Shown piece by piece: positions 6,080 to 12,951 of a DNA stretch of 14,066 nucleotides. The number at the start of each line of letters is the position of its first letter. The first letter of the stretch is position 1. The notes under the pieces were generated by a model that saw only the letters and a list, made by a program, of their open reading frames with translations, was not told the origin of the DNA and did not search any database. The translations under genes were made by a program, and so were the position numbers. Source of the stretch: Gammaproteobacteria bacterium (GTDB lineage Bacteria; Pseudomonadota; Gammaproteobacteria; Pseudomonadales; Litorivicinaceae); NCBI GenBank assembly GCA_002717305.1, contig PBDH01000027.1, positions 1 through 14,066 on the forward strand, read 5' to 3'.

Positions 6080-7384
6080 GTGAGTTTGTCCATGTTTCCG
6101 CTACACGTGTATCAAAATCGCCGTGATCGATTAAAAGCGATGATGCCCGAGAATTCACTAGCCATAATATCAGCGGCGCGTGAAACCATTCGTAACAGAG
6201 ATGCGGAATATCCATTTCGCCAGTCGAGTGATTTTTGGTATCTGACTGGTTTCACTGAGCCAGACGCCGTATTGATTTTTGGTCCGGGGCATCCTGATCG
6301 TCTGTTCGTCAGACCGAAAAATCCAGACCAAGAGGTCTGGACAGGGCGGAGACTTGGACCTGATCATGTCAAAACAAGCCTAGGAATCGACGAGGGGCAT
6401 TCAATTGACAACCTGAATTCAGAATTCATAACTGTATTGGCTAGCATAACTTCGATCGAATATCCGTTCTACTGCAATGATTCAGCTGTGATTATAGATC
6501 GCCTCGTGAAGGCCAAGGAGACCAAATCGAGGCAGCAGAATCGTCTGTCACATTACGCTGACCTGTCCCGATTCCTACACCATGCGCGGTTGTTCAAGTC
6601 AAAAGAAGAGATTGATGTCATGCGAGAGGCGGGACGTATTTCAGCCTTGGGACATGTCGCTGCAATGCAAGCCTGCCGACCTGGGATGACAGAGGATCAA
6701 TTGGCGTCAATTGTTGAGCACACGTTTCGTATGGAAGGCTCTCCAGCAGCTGCTTACCAGACCATCGTCGGTGGCGGCGACAATGCCTGTATACTGCATT
6801 ACATCGATGGAGCGGATAAGTTGAATTCAGGAGACTTGGTCTTGGTCGATGCCGGTTGTGAGGTAAAGGGATACGCTGGCGATATCACCCGAACTTTCCC
6901 GGTCAACGGATCTTTCACTGGGGCACAAGCAGAGCTTTATGATTTGGTATTGTGTGCGCAGGCGGAGGCGATTGATGCCATGGTGGTCGGGAACTCGATC
7001 AAATCATTTCATGAGGCGGCTTTGAGACGACTGACAGAGGGTCTGATCGATCTAAAAATCGTCGAAGGACCATTGGAACTCGCAATCGAAGAAAAACGGT
7101 ATGCGACCTACTTCATGCATGGAACAGGACATTTCCTCGGATTGGACGTACACGACGTCGGTACGTATGAGATCGACTCGGAGCCGATTGAGTTTAGCGA
7201 GGGGATGGTGGTTACCTGTGAACCTGGCCTTTATTTGAATAAACGATCAGATGCCCCGACTCGATATCGCGGCATCGGTATCCGCATCGAGGACGATGTC
7301 TTGATTACTCAGCAGGGACCAGAGATCCTTAGCAAGGATGTGCCCAAAGAACGCTCGGAAATTGAAGCGTTGATGCGAGGTTAG
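6080..7384 (+). CDS. pepP: Xaa-Pro aminopeptidase (aminopeptidase P)
   Basis: A dimanganese cytosolic peptidase (M24B) that removes an N-terminal residue preceding proline. It is 434 aa (E. coli 441). The N-terminal creatinase-like domain (about 5-165) starts with the typical YQNRRDRL, IRNRDAEYPFRQSSDFWYL pattern; the pita-bread catalytic domain follows. Metal ligands read as Asp257 (VDAG), Asp268 (GDITR), His351 (HGTGHFLGLD), Glu381 (TCEPGLY) and Glu404 (GIRIED), all present. The GTG at 6080 abuts the ygfB stop with only AGAGG at 6061-6065 as a distant ribosome site; the in-frame ATG at 6092 (430 aa) is a fair alternative. The stop overlaps the ubiH GTG by 1 nt. Confidence 0.95.
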   Translation: MSLSMFPLHVYQNRRDRLKAMMPENSLAIISAARETIRNRDAEYPFRQSSDFWYLTGFTEPDAVLIFGPGHPDRLFVRPKNPDQEVWTGRRLGPDHVKTSLGIDEGHSIDNLNSEFITVLASITSIEYPFYCNDSAVIIDRLVKAKETKSRQQNRLSHYADLSRFLHHARLFKSKEEIDVMREAGRISALGHVAAMQACRPGMTEDQLASIVEHTFRMEGSPAAAYQTIVGGGDNACILHYIDGADKLNSGDLVLVDAGCEVKGYAGDITRTFPVNGSFTGAQAELYDLVLCAQAEAIDAMVVGNSIKSFHEAALRRLTEGLIDLKIVEGPLELAIEEKRYATYFMHGTGHFLGLDVHDVGTYEIDSEPIEFSEGMVVTCEPGLYLNKRSDAPTRYRGIGIRIEDDVLITQQGPEILSKDVPKERSEIEALMRG

Positions 7385-8490
7385 TGGTGCAGATCGGAAT
7401 TATCGGCGGCGGCCCAGTTGGCTCAATTGCAGGCTTAGCTCTCAAGAATGCGGGGCACACGGTTCGTTTATTTGATCCTACTACTCAAAAGCCACAGATG
7501 TCGCTTGCGCTTTCTGAAACGACATTGGTGTTACTTGAGAGCATTGGAGTGCATCTGACGACCGGTCAAGATCTAGTTGAAATCCTGGTGACTGAAAAGG
7601 GCTTGCCAGGATCAATGCTACTGAATGCCCCTGAGTGCGGCCATCCTCGCTTTGGGCGAGCGATATGTTCGCATGATCTCGACCATACACTTACCGCGCA
7701 AGCCGCTGGTATGGTCGAATCCTCGGCAGTTACTCAAGTGCGCGCACGCACCACCACAGGTAATCCTCGCATCGAACTCGAAACCGGCGAGACACTCGAA
7801 CCCGATCTGGTGATCTTGGCGGACGGTGGTCGCAGTGGCCTCAGTGATGACCTCGGAATGGGTGCTCAGCTCCGGTCGTTTGATCGAACCGCTCTACTGG
7901 GACGGGTCACGGTTGAAAAACCTGTCAACGGCCGTGCGTATGAGCGGTTTATCGGTACAGGTCCTCTGGCTCTTCTACCGATTGATGCTGACATGTATGG
8001 GTTTGTCTGGTCTTTAGCGCCGCCCGATGCTGACGCGCTCAAGCAGTCAACATCGGCGCTATTGGACGCCCTATATTTAGCTCTACCCCCAGAGCTTGGT
8101 GGAGTAGAGCTGGTATGTGATGTGGTAAAGATTCCACTCGTCGAGCGTTGGATTGATCAGCCTTATCGTCCAGGTATCGTGCTGCTTGGAAATGGTGCAC
8201 AGACAATCCACCCAGTCGCTGGACAGGGACTAAATCTTGCGCTTAGAGGGGTGTCTCGACTCGTCGACGCCTTAGCGACAGGTGACCCGGATACTGCAGT
8301 TCGTGCAGCGTTTACGTCTTGGAAACCCAATCGTGATCTAACTCGTTTGGCGTCATCGAGTTTGGAGGCGCTTTTTGACCGTGGCCTGTTATCCCGTAAA
8401 TTATTGACAAGTATCGGAATGGCCTTGGGTGACCAAAGCCCGTGGCTTAAAAGAAAAATCGGTGAGGCCGGAATGGGTATCATCTCTTGA
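7384..8490 (+). CDS. ubiH: 2-octaprenyl-6-methoxyphenol hydroxylase, UbiH-type FAD monooxygenase
   Basis: An FAD-dependent ring hydroxylase of ubiquinone synthesis (C1 hydroxylation in the E. coli scheme), expected in the soluble or membrane-associated Ubi complex. It is 368 aa, shorter than the 392 of E. coli UbiH. The dinucleotide fold GIIGGGPVG (5-13) is at the N-terminus, ADGGRS (146-151) matches the DG motif, FIGTGPLALLPI lies at 189-200, and LLGNGAQTIHPVAGQGLNL (267-285) is the FAD-ribityl motif with the GN variant that marks UbiH rather than UbiI. Near residue 38 the Arg that normally precedes the SLAL strand is Met39. Start is GTG 7384, overlapping the pepP stop by 1 nt; GTG 7387 is equally possible. 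It ends in a 4-nt overlap with the next hydroxylase. Confidence 0.88.
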   Translation: MVQIGIIGGGPVGSIAGLALKNAGHTVRLFDPTTQKPQMSLALSETTLVLLESIGVHLTTGQDLVEILVTEKGLPGSMLLNAPECGHPRFGRAICSHDLDHTLTAQAAGMVESSAVTQVRARTTTGNPRIELETGETLEPDLVILADGGRSGLSDDLGMGAQLRSFDRTALLGRVTVEKPVNGRAYERFIGTGPLALLPIDADMYGFVWSLAPPDADALKQSTSALLDALYLALPPELGGVELVCDVVKIPLVERWIDQPYRPGIVLLGNGAQTIHPVAGQGLNLALRGVSRLVDALATGDPDTAVRAAFTSWKPNRDLTRLASSSLEALFDRGLLSRKLLTSIGMALGDQSPWLKRKIGEAGMGIIS

Positions 8491-9611
8491 AGGTCGCGAT
8501 TATTGGTGGAGGTTCGATCGGTTTGGCAACTGCGCTTGTTTGTCATCGTGCGGGCCATGGCGTAACAATATTCGACCCAGCTGGGTTTGAGTTGAAAAGA
8601 GCTGCTCTTGAAATAGACTCTCGAGTTTGGGCACTCGGTCCTCGATCACAGAGCCTCCTAAAAGATCTTAACGCTTGGAACGCTGATGATCGAATTTGCG
8701 CTTACCAGTCCATGCGAGTGATCGACGCACGCAGTGACGCAAGGGTTGACTTCACTGATCCGACGCTCGGGCATGTCGTTGAGGCCGACTGGGTTCGAAA
8801 CCAGCTATTGAGGGAAGTCGCTGAAATTGATATTCAGCGTATTCAACGATCGGTACAGGCAATCACTCTTAACGGGTTAATTACAGTCGATAATCACACC
8901 ACTGTTACGGCGGATTTGGTGATTTTTGCCGAGGGCCGGGCCGCTTCGACGGCTGTAGCGTCGGGCTTTGAAATTGTGGATGGAGGGTATCACCAACGAG
9001 CGGTTGTCGGGACGTTGCATTGTCAGCACCCTCATCACGGCGAGGCTTTTCAGATATTTACCGAGTACGGTCCGCTCGCTCTGCTACCTCTGTCCGATTG
9101 CGGTGGTCAGCATCGTGTCAGCCTCGTTTGGTCACTGGGCAAACCATTCGCAGATGACTTGCAAGAGAATCCGAACAAAATATTAGCCTCATTGATTAGT
9201 CAAGCTAGTGAGTTTGAGCGGGGTCATCTGCGGTTTGTCTCAGATCCTGTGTGGATACCTATATCGCAGCAGTCAATGAGACGGGATGCTTTGGGTTGCT
9301 TACTTGCAATTGGCGATACGTCACATGGGATTCTACCATTGGCAGGTCTAGGGGCTAATCTTGGGTTTGCCGATGTATTGGCTTTACGAGCGACATTGGA
9401 AAGGCATCCTAACGGAGGAGGTGAACGGATCGCACGCTCCGTGGCGCGAGAGCGTTGTGTCGATCAGCGGATCGTCGCACTGGTGATGGGGCTTTTCTCG
9501 GATGTATTTCGATCTGATCAGCCACTTATGCAGCTGGGAAGGAGCTTCGCGTTGCGAACCGCTAATCGATATCCCATGATTCGATCATTGATTCAGGAGA
9601 TGGCCGGTTAA
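8487..9611 (+). CDS. ubiI: UbiI/VisC-like FAD-dependent ubiquinone hydroxylase (divergent)
   Basis: A second PHBH-fold flavin monooxygenase of 374 aa, by position the UbiI (C5 hydroxylase) that follows ubiH. VAIIGGGSIGLA (3-14) binds the FAD ADP; RVWAL (46-50) keeps the usual Arg; FTEYGPLALLPL (191-202) is the conserved middle block; IGDTSHGILPLAGLGANLGF (275-294) is the GD motif. Oddities: the DG motif reads AEG (148-150, Asp to Glu), and the normally invariant AGQG reads AGLG. The C-terminal RERC...MGLFSDVF helix is UbiI-like. It starts at TTG 8487 inside the end of ubiH (TTGA overlap); no later start would keep the FAD fold. Its substrate position (C5, C1 or C6) cannot be settled by sight, so the symbol is provisional. 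Confidence 0.78.
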   Translation: MKVAIIGGGSIGLATALVCHRAGHGVTIFDPAGFELKRAALEIDSRVWALGPRSQSLLKDLNAWNADDRICAYQSMRVIDARSDARVDFTDPTLGHVVEADWVRNQLLREVAEIDIQRIQRSVQAITLNGLITVDNHTTVTADLVIFAEGRAASTAVASGFEIVDGGYHQRAVVGTLHCQHPHHGEAFQIFTEYGPLALLPLSDCGGQHRVSLVWSLGKPFADDLQENPNKILASLISQASEFERGHLRFVSDPVWIPISQQSMRRDALGCLLAIGDTSHGILPLAGLGANLGFADVLALRATLERHPNGGGERIARSVARERCVDQRIVALVMGLFSDVFRSDQPLMQLGRSFALRTANRYPMIRSLIQEMAG

Positions 9612-10222
9612 TGTTTACGGGTATTGTTCAGGGTGTTGGTGTAGTGACGCGGGTAGCCGACCGGCAAGGTATCCGACGGTTTCAGATTCGGATGCCCAAA
9701 GATTACGATAAGGGGCTGGCCACAGGTGCTTCGATTGCTATAAATGGGTTGTGCCTCACTGTCGTTGGTTGGAATGATCAGGGTGTACAATTTGACGTTA
9801 TTGATGAATCGTTGAGATTGTCCAACCTTTCTGAGCTGCGAGAAGGGTCTTTTGTGAACATTGAGCGTGCCGCTAAGTTTGGCGATGAAATCGGTGGTCA
9901 TGTCTTGTCGGGCCATATTCATGGGTTGGGCACGGTGATCGATGTAGTCGAAGCAGAGGCGAATATTGCAGCCTGGGTAAGTGTGCCAGATGCTCTTTCG
10001 AAGTACGTGCTACCCAAAGGCTACGTCTCACTGAACGGATGTTCGCTGACTGTTGGCGAGCTGGTGAAAGATGGACAGTTCAGCATTCACCTCATTCCTG
10101 AAACACGCTCTGTAACGATTTTCGGGCAGGTCTGCGTTGGAGATCAATTGAATCTTGAAATTGACTCACAAACGCAGGCGATAGTCGATACAGTCGAGCG
10201 AGTGTTGGACCAGCGTTTGTGA
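9611..10222 (+). CDS. ribE: Riboflavin synthase, alpha subunit
   Basis: Dismutates two 6,7-dimethyl-8-ribityllumazines to riboflavin and a pyrimidine (cytosol, homotrimer). It is 203 aa (E. coli RibC 213, lacking some of its C-terminal tail). Two lumazine-binding barrels are visible: the first begins MFTGIVQG and carries NGLCLTV (45-51), the second begins IGGHVLSGHIHG (94-105) and carries NGCSLTVGE (142-150), with HLIPETRSVT (160-169). The tail QTQAIVDTVERVL is close to E. coli RibC. ATG 9611 overlaps the upstream TAA (TAATG). No other rib gene or FMN riboswitch is adjacent; its place behind two FAD enzymes suggests coupled flavin supply, which is inference. The symbol is ribC in E. coli, ribE elsewhere. 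Confidence 0.94.
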   Translation: MFTGIVQGVGVVTRVADRQGIRRFQIRMPKDYDKGLATGASIAINGLCLTVVGWNDQGVQFDVIDESLRLSNLSELREGSFVNIERAAKFGDEIGGHVLSGHIHGLGTVIDVVEAEANIAAWVSVPDALSKYVLPKGYVSLNGCSLTVGELVKDGQFSIHLIPETRSVTIFGQVCVGDQLNLEIDSQTQAIVDTVERVLDQRL

Positions 10223-11190
10223 TGAAGTGGCAACGTCTTCTCGCTGATTCTATTACAACAGCGGATGGTCTACTTGCCTCTTTGGGCCTAGATATTCGGC
10301 ACTTGCCGGAAATAGACAACAGGCCTGATTTCCCAATACGAGTTCCGCGGCCATTTATTGATAGGATGAGGCGCGGTGACCCCTCTGATCCTTTGTTACG
10401 TCAGGTCTTGGCTGTATCAGATGAGCGTCATTCGATGCCAGGGTTTACGCAGAATCCTTTGCAAGAGCTTGATGGGCCGATCCCTGGGGTTCTACACAAG
10501 TACCGCTCGCGTATCTTGTTGATCTATCGCGGCGGCTGCGCTGTTAACTGCCGCTACTGTTTCCGTCGCCACTTTCCTTATCAAAACAGGACGCTAGCTA
10601 CACACGATTTGGATGATGTCGTTAGATACCTCGAAGGGCATTCGGAGATAAACGAAGTTATTTTTTCTGGGGGCGATCCTTTAATGGCTGATGACGGAGT
10701 GCTTGCACGCTTTTTTCAACGACTTGAGGCCATTCCTAGCATTCGTCGATTAAGGATACACACCCGTCTGCCTGTCGTGATTCCCGAACGTGTGACCGAT
10801 ACTTTTTGTCAGGCGATTGCGTCGATCAAAATACCCGTCATTTTCGTCTTGCACATAAACCATGCCAATGAGATTGATGAGGCGCTTATTAATGCCGTTT
10901 CTAGATTACGTAAAGTATGTCGTTCGATACTCAATCAATCTGTGATCTTGGGTGGTATAAACGATTCAGCAGATGATTTGATTACTCTCAGTGAGCGATT
11001 ATTTGAGGCGGGTATCGATCCGTATTATTTGAATGTGTTAGACAGGGTATCTGGCGCTCATCACTTTGATGTTCCCGAAAAAAAGCTGCGGATATTACAT
11101 CAGGCATTATTAGACGCGCTCCCAGGATTTTTGGTGCCAAAACTTGTCAAAGAAGTACCCGGTATCGGGCACAAGGTACTCTGGAAATAG
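10222..11190 (+). CDS. epmB: EF-P beta-lysylation protein EpmB (lysine 2,3-aminomutase family)
   Basis: A radical-SAM, PLP-dependent enzyme that converts L-alpha-lysine to (R)-beta-lysine, which EpmA then attaches to elongation factor P to relieve stalling at polyproline. It is 322 aa from ATG 10222 (E. coli 342). The N-terminus DSITTADGLLASLGLD is EpmB-like. The [4Fe-4S] cluster motif is CAVNCRYC (Cys106, Cys110, Cys113), followed by FRRHFPY. GGDPL is the SAM-binding GGE-like motif, and the C-terminal LVPKLVKEVPGIGHK carries the PLP lysine region. ATG 10222 overlaps the ribE TGA (TGATG); GTG 10219 is an alternative. Neither efp nor epmA is in the window. It is the last gene of the rightward train. 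Confidence 0.93.
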   Translation: MKWQRLLADSITTADGLLASLGLDIRHLPEIDNRPDFPIRVPRPFIDRMRRGDPSDPLLRQVLAVSDERHSMPGFTQNPLQELDGPIPGVLHKYRSRILLIYRGGCAVNCRYCFRRHFPYQNRTLATHDLDDVVRYLEGHSEINEVIFSGGDPLMADDGVLARFFQRLEAIPSIRRLRIHTRLPVVIPERVTDTFCQAIASIKIPVIFVLHINHANEIDEALINAVSRLRKVCRSILNQSVILGGINDSADDLITLSERLFEAGIDPYYLNVLDRVSGAHHFDVPEKKLRILHQALLDALPGFLVPKLVKEVPGIGHKVLWK

Positions 11191-11389
11191 ACGAGATCGC
11201 TCAAATAACATTGTTCTGTCTATGATTTGTTGCGTCGATAGCGCCAGCGCGTTTTTAATTGGGTAAAGTGCTTTGTCAGTATTTGGGGTTGATGACTTTG
11301 GTTATGTTTGAGATACGATGATGGTAGAGGGTGGAGCATGCTTTAGAGCCACAATCGGTAAAGCAAGACTGGCACCAACACTGATTTTT
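11191..11389. other. Convergent intergenic region epmB / J-protein gene
   Basis: No convincing gene. A weak terminator candidate for epmB lies at 11231-11256: TGCG (11231-11234) can pair with CGCG (11248-11251) around a long loop, followed by TTTTT (11252-11256). The intervening GCGCCAGCGC is self-complementary but its 2-nt loop is too tight. A T7 run near 11385 has no clear stem before it. A rightward frame through 11318-11644 is antisense to the J-domain gene and looks non-coding. Confidence 0.35.
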
Positions 11390-11896
11390 TTACTTGTCGC
11401 GATGATTATCGATCAAGTAGTCCCTTGCCTCATTAATAAGAGCGGCCAAATAGTCCGTGCCATCTTTATCCGGGTGCATCTTCCCCATCAATTTTCGGTG
11501 CGCTGTTCGGATTTCGGACGGGTTTGCATCCTCAGTAACCCCAAGAATCTCAGCTGCTCGCTTTGTTGTCATCGGCTGGTTCGGTGTTTCTCGCCGCTGA
11601 TGTGCATGTGCAGCGCCCGCACTAGCGGCCGCACCAAGGCCTAGAATTTGCCTCAATTGTGGAAACATTGAAAGTAGACCACGAATGCTCCACAGGCGGC
11701 GACCAAAGGCAGCCACTGGTGCTGCTAGCGCTGCCAGTGCTGGGAGCTTCCCGGTTACTACCAGTATTAAAATACATATGGCGACCGCGCCGCCAAGAAC
11801 CTTCCATCTATTTTCAGCTATCCAGCCTTTGGTTGATCCGCGAGTCAGCAAATAAAAAAGAGCTAGCGCTGCTAGGGCAATAATCAATAATCTCAT
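11390..11896 (-). CDS. Membrane-anchored J-domain protein (DnaJ/Tim14-like)
   Basis: A 168-aa protein with an N-terminal membrane segment (residues 1-18), a second hydrophobic region from about 33 to 67 with Ala/Leu-rich helices, an Ala/Gly-rich linker (84-98), and a C-terminal J domain (about 108-168). The J domain has TTKRAAEILGV for helix I, EIRTAHRKLMGKM for helix II, the HPD motif at 141-143 that triggers Hsp70 ATPase, and YLAALINEARDYLI for helix III. The protein ends there, with no helix IV, zinc-finger or client domains. This order matches the Tim14/Pam18-type DnaJ-domain proteins of many Proteobacteria, which presumably recruit DnaK to the inner membrane; the client is unknown. ATG 11896 has no clear Shine-Dalgarno. 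It diverges from the MerR-type gene with 50 bp between starts. Confidence 0.85.
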   Translation of the reverse strand: MRLLIIALAALALFYLLTRGSTKGWIAENRWKVLGGAVAICILILVVTGKLPALAALAAPVAAFGRRLWSIRGLLSMFPQLRQILGLGAAASAGAAHAHQRRETPNQPMTTKRAAEILGVTEDANPSEIRTAHRKLMGKMHPDKDGTDYLAALINEARDYLIDNHRDK

Positions 11897-11900
11897 GTTC

Positions 11901-11935
11901 TATAATTATCTGGACAAAACTAGGACAAAATTGTC
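11901..11935 (+). promoter_or_regulatory. Promoter and candidate operator of the MerR-type regulator
   Basis: TATAAT (11901-11906) is a perfect -10 reading right, predicted start near 11913; no good -35 is seen. Immediately downstream GGACAAAA occurs at 11912-11919 and again at 11923-11930, an exact 11-bp period. The second copy overlaps the dyad GACAA-AA-TTGTC (11924-11935). The repeats lie over the predicted start and early leader, suiting autorepression, and within the divergent J-protein promoter zone. CarH-type regulators are known to use 11-bp direct repeats, but the bases here do not match that published motif exactly. Function is inferred. Confidence 0.45.
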
Positions 11936-11946
11936 ACACTAAGGGT

Positions 11947-12951
11947 ATGCCTACATTAGAGACGATTTCAAGCATAGACACCTCTCCGCGCCATCCCATT
12001 AGGCTAGTGGCTAACCGCACCGGGTTAACAGTCGATCTTATCCGAGCCTGGGAGAAACGTTACCACGTTGTTGATCCGGCGCGTAGTGTTACCAAGCGCC
12101 GCTTATATAGCGATTACGATATTGAGCGGTTGCGTTTGATTCGGCTCGCTAAACTCAACGGACGACGCCTTGTAGATGTTGCACCATTGACCCTTGAGGC
12201 TCTACGCGACGTTGTTTCTGAGGACAGCCGATACGATGCTCCGCGAGAAAAACAAACAGAGGTCTTTCGGCCAAGCTGGACCAATCCACTAGAGTCCTCA
12301 GATACGCGTAACGATATAGACGCAATGCTATTTGCTGTGCAAACGATGGACCAGCATCGCCTTGACCAATTGTTGCAAGAAGGTCTCGTTAAGCAATCGC
12401 TACCGGCCTACCTTGAAACAGTTATCGGTCCGCTCCTGCAAGAAATTGGTGAATCGACACGGCTCGGAAAACTGCGAATTGCCCACGAACATATGGCGAC
12501 TGCGCACCTTCGAACTTTTATCGGCGCGCTTCGATTCCGTGAGACCTATACTGGTAACGAGCCGAAGATTGTGATTACCACACCGACTGGACAGTTGCAC
12601 GAGCTCGGCGCCTTGATGGTGGCTGCTTTGGTTTCTGTTGATGGGTGGTTACCCGTGTATCTAGGCCCGAACACGCCAGCGGACGAAATTGTCGCCTGTG
12701 CCATGCAGTCTGGTGCTCGAACTGTCAGTCTTTCTCTAACGTATCCGGCGGATGATCCACGAATTCCAACAGAGCTGACGCGCCTCAGATCGCAGCTCGA
12801 TGAGAAAATTCCGATATTTGTAGGAGGCTCCGCGGCCGCGCATCATTACGATCTCACGAGTCGACTTGGTTTATTATCTCCCCCGACGCTTGACGAGTTA
12901 AGGCACTCCTTGCAAATGCTACGCAAAAGCCAACTCAGAGCAAGTGCGTAG
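11947..12951 (+). CDS. MerR-family regulator with C-terminal B12-binding-like domain (CarH/LitR family)
   Basis: A 334-aa cytosolic transcription factor. Residues 15-85 are a MerR winged helix-turn-helix (HPIRLVANRTGLTVDLIRAW, EKRY, RRLYSDYDIERLRLI). Residues 118-195 form the four-helix cap, and 205-325 the cobalamin Rossmann domain with QLHELG (216-221, His218 the possible cobalt ligand), SLSL (261-264) and VGG (292-294). CarH-type light sensors have W-x9-EH in the cap; here EH is kept (181-182) but the Trp position is Thr171, and the E/D of E/DxHxxG is Gln216. B12 binding is therefore plausible and classical adenosylcobalamin photosensing doubtful. Only a closely spaced AAGGG precedes ATG 11947, but later starts would cut the HTH. 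No photolyase or carotenoid genes are nearby. The TAG overlaps the next GTG by 1 nt. Confidence 0.88.
   Translation: MPTLETISSIDTSPRHPIRLVANRTGLTVDLIRAWEKRYHVVDPARSVTKRRLYSDYDIERLRLIRLAKLNGRRLVDVAPLTLEALRDVVSEDSRYDAPREKQTEVFRPSWTNPLESSDTRNDIDAMLFAVQTMDQHRLDQLLQEGLVKQSLPAYLETVIGPLLQEIGESTRLGKLRIAHEHMATAHLRTFIGALRFRETYTGNEPKIVITTPTGQLHELGALMVAALVSVDGWLPVYLGPNTPADEIVACAMQSGARTVSLSLTYPADDPRIPTELTRLRSQLDEKIPIFVGGSAAAHHYDLTSRLGLLSPPTLDELRHSLQMLRKSQLRASA

Noticed and set aside
9560..9615. FMN riboswitch before ribE
   Set aside because: ribE overlaps the upstream gene by 1 nt, leaving no leader, and no RFN-like conserved blocks are seen.
11241..11256. GCGCCAGCGC followed by TTTTT as a strong intrinsic terminator
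   Set aside because: The self-complementary core leaves only a 2-nt loop, which cannot form; the alternative 4-5 bp stem is weak, so it is recorded only as a tentative signal in the intergenic entry.
11318..11644. Rightward 108-codon frame opposite the J-domain gene
   Set aside because: It is antisense to a gene with clear HPD/J-domain motifs, its product is Cys- and Ser-rich with no family pattern, and there is no convincing ribosome site.
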